The notes under the pieces: model-generated | What the model was told of the DNA's origin: nothing | What the model saw: the letters and a program-made list of their open reading frames with translations, nothing else | Database searches by the model: none | From: Candidatus Azobacteroides sp. | GTDB lineage: Bacteria; Bacteroidota; Bacteroidia; Bacteroidales; WRGA01 | Length of the DNA: 49,293 nucleotides | Direction of reading: 5' to 3' | Assembly (NCBI GenBank): GCA_021201815.1 | Contig: JAJQEC010000068.1 | Location: 1-49,293 of the forward strand | Program-made: the position numbers and the translations under genes | Shown: one piece after another, positions 45,027 to 49,293 of the stretch | Layout: every line of letters begins with the position of its first letter | Position numbering within the stretch: position 1 is the first letter of the stretch

Positions 45027-45080
45027 AGAGTTAGAAAAATATTAGAATTACCTCGCCTTCTCTAATATTTTTCTAATATT
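45027..45080. promoter_or_regulatory. Putative mgtA operator, four half-sites with 11-bp spacing
   Basis: TTAGAAAAATATTAGA (45031-45046) and TCTAATATTTTTCTAA (45061-45076) are a perfect 16-bp inverted repeat with a 14-base loop. Within the arms are direct repeats with 11-bp spacing: CTAATATT at 45062 and 45073; on the other arm AATATTAG at 45038 and AGAGTTAG at 45027. It starts about 44 bases upstream of the expected start site, where an OmpR/PhoB-type activator would bind. Confidence 0.6.
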
Positions 45081-45106
45081 GGTATTTTAGTACCGGAAAT
45101 AATACA

Positions 45107-45121
45107 AACCGGTAACCGGTT
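45107..45121. repeat. Short perfect palindrome
   Basis: AACCGGTAACCGGTT is symmetric about its central A. It lies between the operator of mgtA and the end of the HAD phosphatase gene, with no T-run, so it is not a terminator. Role unknown. Confidence 0.35.
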
Positions 45122-45157
45122 AATGGATAAAGCCTTCCGGAATAAATAAAACAGCTA

Positions 45158-45991
45158 TTAATAAAGCTGCTTTAATGTTTCTTTAATACCAAAACAATAG
45201 GAAGAATTTGTCATATGTGAAAATGACTTTGCGGCAAGAGGATCTGCATTCGCAACCAAATAGCTATTTTCGGCCTCTGCAAACATCTTGAAATCATTGA
45301 AGCTATCGCCGAATGCCCATGTGTCTTCTTTTTTAACTCCGGTATACTCGCTCAGGAAAGAAACGACATTCTCTTTGCCGCAACATTCCGGAAGCAAATC
45401 CACATCATAACAATCAGCCGGATCTCCTGCCGCCGGATTGCATTTGGTAAAGAGAACTTTTATCTTTAAATCCGCGGCAACTTCCTTTATCCGGTTATAA
45501 TCTTCCTCCAAATGTGAAGTTATTTTATAATAATATGTTCCTTTATATTTGCCTCCGTAATCTGCCGGCTGTTCTCTCAGGGAAATTCCCGTTTCTCTCA
45601 GCAAAGCAATCATCCGGGTTATATTTTCTCTTTTGAATCCGGAATGACGGATTCGTTCGAACCACTCCTCACAAGGTATTATTTCTTTTTCCTTTATCCA
45701 ATACAGCTCTGTCCCCAGACTGCTGGCAATAAAATGAGGAAGGTATGTCACATATCCCCGGGATTTTCTCAATAAAGAATCCAGGCTGCTTCCACTTACC
45801 CAGCCCATAATAAGGGAAAGGCTTTTACCGGGACCAATTAAAAAAGATTCCAGCTCAGGAATACCGCTTTTACTTTTATTAACAGGGTCATATGGCATAT
45901 ATGTCTCATCATAATCAGTAAAAACAATCCGGCTTATATACTCCGGCCAGGGAAAAGATTGCATTTCTTCTATTTTTTCTGATTTATCCAT
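45158..45991 (-). CDS. HAD-IIB phosphatase (sucrose-6-phosphate phosphatase-like)
   Basis: A 277-residue cytosolic phosphatase. FTDYDETYMPYD is HAD motif I (catalytic Asp pair), the lysine-rich region in mid-protein contains motif III, and GDSFNDFKMFAEAENSYLVANA is motif IV. The cap and overall length fit the S6PP/trehalose-phosphatase-like HAD-IIB group. The substrate is probably a sugar phosphate. It is upstream of mgtA on the same strand, but the mgtA promoter and operator separate them. Confidence 0.8.
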   Translation of the reverse strand: MDKSEKIEEMQSFPWPEYISRIVFTDYDETYMPYDPVNKSKSGIPELESFLIGPGKSLSLIMGWVSGSSLDSLLRKSRGYVTYLPHFIASSLGTELYWIKEKEIIPCEEWFERIRHSGFKRENITRMIALLRETGISLREQPADYGGKYKGTYYYKITSHLEEDYNRIKEVAADLKIKVLFTKCNPAAGDPADCYDVDLLPECCGKENVVSFLSEYTGVKKEDTWAFGDSFNDFKMFAEAENSYLVANADPLAAKSFSHMTNSSYCFGIKETLKQLY

Positions 45992-46361
45992 TTCTCATTT
46001 ATTTCTTTAATTATTGAATAAAATAATGCTCATGATACAAAGTAACCTTGAAAATTACAACTATAACTTCCTGCCTGAATGTTTCAGGCAGCCATTTTTT
46101 TATTCCGATAGCCTGCATTACAAATCTAAGGAATTTTTCTTACACCACCATCTTTCCTTTCTTCGTCATTTTCTTATAAACTTTTCCGGTAAATGAGCCG
46201 GTATATAAATATTACCAGCTCACAACAGGTAAAGACATCGTATTTATATCCACAAAAAAAGGTAAAGAACAGCAGGAATTAATTATCCGACCATTCTTTA
46301 CCTCCGAAGATATTAAATCCGGAAAAAGATAATAAATCTTTTTCCCTGTTAACAATAATAT
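45992..46361. other. Intergenic region with two hairpins
   Basis: GAGCCGGTA (46195-46203) pairs with TACCAGCTC (46213-46221) with one mismatch, and the terminator of the CotH-like gene lies at 46253-46302. A 60-codon open frame (46014-46196) starts at TTG and shows no family features. No other gene seen. Confidence 0.4.
46253..46302 (-). terminator. Terminator of the CotH-like gene
   Basis: On the minus strand GGTAAAGAA pairs with TTCTTTACC around a 24-base loop and is followed by TTTTTTT. Confidence 0.7.
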
Positions 46362-48179
46362 TTACTTCTTTTGAATGAGAATCTTTTTAGTGAAAACCTC
46401 TCCATTTGTCTGTATCTGAATAATGTAAGCTCCGTTTTCCACTTCCGGGATCAATGTATTGCCAACCTCTTTATATACAGAAAGAAGCTGCCCTACCGTA
46501 TTATATAACCTGACTTCTGTGATCGGAGAAGGAGCATCCATATAAATAATTCCGGAAACAGGATTGATATGCACATGGAAATTACTCTTGACTTCCCGGG
46601 TACCGGTAGGCAACAGCCATTGCTCGTCCAGCCAGGCAATCCGTCTTCTTAAGTAGTTTTTTGTCTGTTCCACTTCCTGTTCATAATCGTAGCTTGCGTA
46701 TCCGTATTCCCTCCATTTATTAAAATCAGCTCTTACCGCCTCCCTTATATAAGATACATATCCATCAATATAATCATAAAGAGTAGAAAGCGCAGGTTCC
46801 CTTATTTCTGTCCACCTTCTTCTTACTTCATCCTGAAAATGCGGATACAATGCAATTTCCGGAAGCCAGTTAGAAGAAAACATCATCTCAATATTCTCAT
46901 ACACAAAATAATTTTCATGTCTGTACGCATTTCCGAAGTCCCATACCGGTCCGAAAAAGATCTTCTCATCCTCTCCACGGTCTTTGGAAAAAAAACAGCT
47001 TCCATGAAAAGATTCCGTATTTCCCATGATTTCCTGAACAATATAAAAATTAATGAATGTTTCCAGGTCAATATATTTTTCCCACTCCGTGCTATTTTTA
47101 TTATATGAATAGATGGCATCCTCTACTTTCTGCAAATAACTACGAATATAGTTTTCCTGCTGATAAGATAGATAATCCGGTGATTTATAGGTGAAGCGAG
47201 GGACCCGATACGTGGAGACCTGATTTGTTTCATAATAATTATCTATTTCCATCAACCATCCGCCGGTAATACGAAAAGGGTCGGTTTCATAATCATCCTG
47301 TTCTGTTATATTCACTCTTTCGGAAGATACCTTGATATGTTCCGTCAAAAAATATAATCCCCGGTATTCTCCATTCTTTATCAGCTCTATAGGTTCATGC
47401 TGGGTAGTATACTTCATCCCTAACCGGCGGCTTAATTCAAAACCGACAGCATTCCGCAGGAAACCGGGATCATCTGCATGAGCCAGCAGCGCATAACTTT
47501 TATCCCTGCTCATATTAAGCAATGCATTCTTTTTCTCCATCTTAATGCGATAGGGCTTTTTTACAAAACTATTCCAGGTATAATTTCCACGTCCCCGTGC
47601 TTCCGTGACAATCGGATTCTCCGCTGTTCCTAAAGAAGAGAATCCGGGTAAACCCAATGCATCGATATATAAAGTAGCGCCGACATAATATTCTTTTGTC
47701 GTAATTTCAGCACCATTATCCGTATTCAGGTAAAAAACAGGCAATGTTCCCGACGGCTGGAGATCCATGCTCCACCAGCCTTGTGTCCAGTTTTCACCGC
47801 TTTCGGTCTTATAAGTGCCACCCGGAGGCATATAGGTATCCACCGTAGCCGTACGGGCATAGTTCCATCCGATATAATCTTTTATCTCGGTAAAAGTCAT
47901 ATCGGTATAAGTACCATCTGTGAAAGTCGTATTGCAGAAAGAATACCGGTAAGAATTGTAAACGGCAGTAGGGATAGTTAACTCCCAGATATCATCTTTC
48001 AGATGAGTAAGGCTGATAATAGTATATTGCCCCGGATAATCCGTACCATACAGGAACTGTACATTTACCCATCTGGTTTTGGAATTATCATAATAAAACT
48101 TCCCTGCTGAAATATCCAGCGCATAAGAAAATAAAGAAAAAAGGAATAATCCAATAGTAAAAACAATTTTTTGTTTCAT
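46362..48179 (-). CDS. CotH-like kinase with N-terminal starch-binding-like domain and T9SS type A sorting tail
   Basis: A 605-residue secreted protein with signal peptide MKQKIVFTIGLFLFSLFSYA. Residues 22-130 (GKFYYDNSKTRWVNVQFLYG) resemble a CBM26/CBM25-like module. Residues 190-480 are a CotH kinase-like domain: KKPYRIKMEKK, NGEYRGLYFLTEHIK, FINFYIVQEIMGN and GPVWDFGNAY with the putative metal-binding aspartate. The last 70 residues are a T9SS type A tail (EVRLYNTVGQLLSVYKEVG, GAYIIQIQT, KKILIQKK). It would be exported by the type IX system and attached to or released from the cell surface. Its substrate is unknown; some CotH-family kinases phosphorylate secreted proteins. Monocistronic. 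Confidence 0.85.
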   Translation of the reverse strand: MKQKIVFTIGLFLFSLFSYALDISAGKFYYDNSKTRWVNVQFLYGTDYPGQYTIISLTHLKDDIWELTIPTAVYNSYRYSFCNTTFTDGTYTDMTFTEIKDYIGWNYARTATVDTYMPPGGTYKTESGENWTQGWWSMDLQPSGTLPVFYLNTDNGAEITTKEYYVGATLYIDALGLPGFSSLGTAENPIVTEARGRGNYTWNSFVKKPYRIKMEKKNALLNMSRDKSYALLAHADDPGFLRNAVGFELSRRLGMKYTTQHEPIELIKNGEYRGLYFLTEHIKVSSERVNITEQDDYETDPFRITGGWLMEIDNYYETNQVSTYRVPRFTYKSPDYLSYQQENYIRSYLQKVEDAIYSYNKNSTEWEKYIDLETFINFYIVQEIMGNTESFHGSCFFSKDRGEDEKIFFGPVWDFGNAYRHENYFVYENIEMMFSSNWLPEIALYPHFQDEVRRRWTEIREPALSTLYDYIDGYVSYIREAVRADFNKWREYGYASYDYEQEVEQTKNYLRRRIAWLDEQWLLPTGTREVKSNFHVHINPVSGIIYMDAPSPITEVRLYNTVGQLLSVYKEVGNTLIPEVENGAYIIQIQTNGEVFTKKILIQKK

Positions 48180-48215
48180 TCTTTAAATTGGTATTATACC
48201 CCAAGCCAATCGCTG

Positions 48216-48223
48216 CAAAGATA
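48216..48223 (-). promoter_or_regulatory. CotH-like gene -7 box
   Basis: The minus strand reads TATCTTTG, 36 bases before the ATG at 48179. Confidence 0.5.
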
Positions 48224-48470
48224 GTTTTTTAAAGTAAAAAGTAAAAGCTAAAAAGTAAAAATCGGAAGAATCAGATGGATAATGGAAGAAGAAATCCTTC
48301 TGGGTTTACATTAAAATAATATATATTAATAATTATCAGTTTTATCTAGCTGAATACCTTTTATCCATTTTTAACGGTTTTTATTATACTAATTATACAG
48401 AATTCGCTTTTGTTCCGAAAAAGCCGGGTTGGTATCTTATTTATCATATTCACAAAAAGAAAATAAACAA

Positions 48471-48501
48471 TTGCCAGATACGGTAAAATTAGTTATATTT
48501 G
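48471..48501 (+). promoter_or_regulatory. Promoter of the small membrane protein gene
   Basis: TTG (48471-48473), 20 bp, then TATATTTG (48494-48501). It lies 24 bases before the ATG at 48526 and is one of the best plus-strand matches in the window. Confidence 0.65.
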
Positions 48502-48525
48502 CATGGTAAGCGGAAAAAAGAAAAA

Positions 48526-48828
48526 ATGGAAAAATTATATTTTTTAATTACAATATGCATGTTGCTTCTCTTTTGCTTGTCTGTGCCTGCATTTATTTTT
48601 TTATACAAAAGAATAAGGAAAGGGTACCGTCTGCCTATTTTCTTTTCCGAACAAAAAAATGATACAGTAACCTTTAATGAAATAAAAATTAAACCGCTTT
48701 TTATGGATAAGAAAAAAACTGTTTGCCAAGTAGCCACCATACAATGTAGCCGTCCGGTAGCATACAGAAGACAAACGTCTTTTTTTCCGAATATCCATCT
48801 GATTTCTACTCCTATTTCTATGCTATAA
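48526..48828 (+). CDS. Hypothetical small membrane protein
   Basis: A 100-residue protein with one N-terminal membrane helix (FLITICMLLLFCLSVPAFIF) followed by a basic patch (KRIRKGYRLP) and a short soluble domain with no motif I recognise. Start ATG 48526 is chosen because it follows the promoter and begins the helix; an upstream in-frame start would lie in the -7 box. The strong promoter argues that it is real. Its stop is about 85 bases before palindrome array 2. Confidence 0.55.
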   Translation: MEKLYFLITICMLLLFCLSVPAFIFLYKRIRKGYRLPIFFSEQKNDTVTFNEIKIKPLFMDKKKTVCQVATIQCSRPVAYRRQTSFFPNIHLISTPISML

Positions 48829-48914
48829 AAGGACTAGCGAATATTTACATTTACCTGCTTTCTTCCTGTTTTATAATAAATATTTCTCTTATTTTTTCAT
48901 TGAAAATATAAAAA

Positions 48915-49016
48915 TGACGCTGCGTCGACTTCCGGATGACGCTACGTCGTTTCGAAAATGACGTAGCGTCGTCAAAAAAACGACGTAGCGTCGTTCAAAA
49001 ATCGACGTAGCGTCAT
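48915..49016. repeat. 22-bp-register palindrome array 2
   Basis: Five copies of a 14-bp unit start at 48915, 48937, 48959, 48981 and 49003, exactly 22 bp apart. The core is GACGNNNCGTC: GACGCTGCGTC in copy 1, GACGCTACGTC in copy 2, GACGTAGCGTC in copies 3-5. Copy 2 is the reverse complement of copies 3-5. Spacers of 8 bp are mostly A-rich; the second has TTTCGAAA centred about 11 bp from the neighbouring cores. This is the same geometry as array 1 (358-511) with an unrelated core. Function unknown. Confidence 0.85.
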
Positions 49017-49240
49017 TCAAAAACGGCTTAAAAGCTAAAAATAACTGTTTTTGATAGTCATTATTTTGATTTTCCGAAAGAAAAACCATCCTCCTAATGA
49101 AAATAATATTTAACAAGCACTCGATATGAGCCATAATATCTAAATAAAAATTTAACAAATAAGCTATTTTATAGAGCTTCGTTTTTCATTTAATATAACG
49201 GTATCTTATCTTTTGTATGCACCCAAAGTCAGGCAGCGTA

Positions 49241-49260
49241 CCACTCTCCCCTCGAAGAAG
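49241..49260 (-). repeat. Interspersed hairpin element, partial copy E
   Basis: The reverse complement ends GAGGGGAGAGTGG, matching the 3' arm of copies A and C. Only this arm is recognisable. Confidence 0.4.
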
Positions 49261-49293
49261 ATACTATGTAAATAATCAAATTTGTTTTGCTAA

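Larger units (their letters stand above)
48180..48525. other. Divergent intergenic region
   Basis: It carries promoters for both flanking genes (48216-48223 minus, 48471-48501 plus). A short run of AGTAAAA repeats lies at about 48230-48265. No other feature seen. Confidence 0.4.
48829..49293. other. Non-coding right edge
   Basis: It contains palindrome array 2 (48915-49016) and a partial hairpin element (49241-49260). The remaining AT-rich sequence shows no gene. An 89-codon open frame on the minus strand is produced by the array. Confidence 0.55.

Noticed and set aside
44957-45157. M-box or other Mg2+ riboswitch before mgtA
   Set aside because: The distance from the -7 box to the ATG leaves a leader of only about 28 bases.
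46014-46196. 60-codon plus-strand open frame
   Set aside because: TTG start, no promoter, residue composition not protein-like in a convincing way; ends at a hairpin.
48889-49158. 89-codon minus-strand open frame
   Set aside because: It is generated by the 22-bp array, which happens to lack stops in that frame.

Overview
This window is chromosomal DNA of a low-GC (about 37%, my estimate by eye) Bacteroidota, most likely order Bacteroidales; I cannot name the genus. The reasons are: Bacteroidota-type promoters (TAnnTTTG at -7) upstream of many genes, almost no Shine-Dalgarno sites, a GT3-type glycogen synthase, a THUMP-like methyltransferase, NigD-like lipoproteins, a PorE-like type IX secretion protein together with a cargo protein carrying a type A T9SS sorting tail, and an HU-related protein of the Bacteroidota-specific kind. 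Most of the window is ordinary core genome.

Layout. 1-1600: non-coding, repeat-rich edge with interspersed hairpin elements, a 22-bp-register array of short palindromes (about 358-511) and a broken HU-family gene (588-1192). 1545-4470: divergent cell-envelope locus (two lipoproteins and a DUF5723-type outer-membrane protein). 4535-10878: typA, then a glycogen pair (GT3 synthase and glucan phosphorylase). 10979-15451: yqgE interrupted by an amber codon, a sirtuin, an SDR dehydrogenase and a TPR/OmpA-like lipoprotein. 15868-19348: thyA-folA and a PorE-like protein. 19651-26834: an RsmI-like methylase, a ZnuA/ZnuC pair without a permease, penicillin-binding protein 1A, serine acetyltransferase and an RlmL-type methyltransferase. 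26976-33096: GH2 glycosidase, Tat-exported aldo/keto reductase with ferredoxin-like tail, a DUF6599-like protein and a THUMP-like methyltransferase. 33097-33829: AT-rich gene desert. 33830-40116: unknown protein, divergent AraC/MFS pair, DUF6125-like protein, flavoprotein, and an ECF sigma factor coupled to a putative trans-envelope regulator. 40487-45991: tandem NigD-like lipoproteins, MgtA-type P-type ATPase with a four-half-site upstream operator, and a HAD phosphatase. 46362-48179: CotH-like kinase that is a T9SS cargo. 48526-49293: small membrane protein and a second 22-bp-register palindrome array.

Functional links. thyA and folA form a folate/dTMP operon. The PorE-like protein and the CotH-like cargo show that a type IX secretion system operates. 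The sigma factor and its regulator overlap by 8 bp and are translationally coupled. AraC is divergent to, and probably controls, the MFS exporter.

The most unusual signal is the pair of arrays at the two edges. Each places short palindromes exactly every 22 bp (about two DNA turns), with weaker symmetry centres about halfway between, but the palindrome sequence differs completely between arrays. Each lies near copies of the same hairpin repeat. The left array sits directly upstream of an HU-family DNA-binding gene that has lost its ATG start and has a frameshift.
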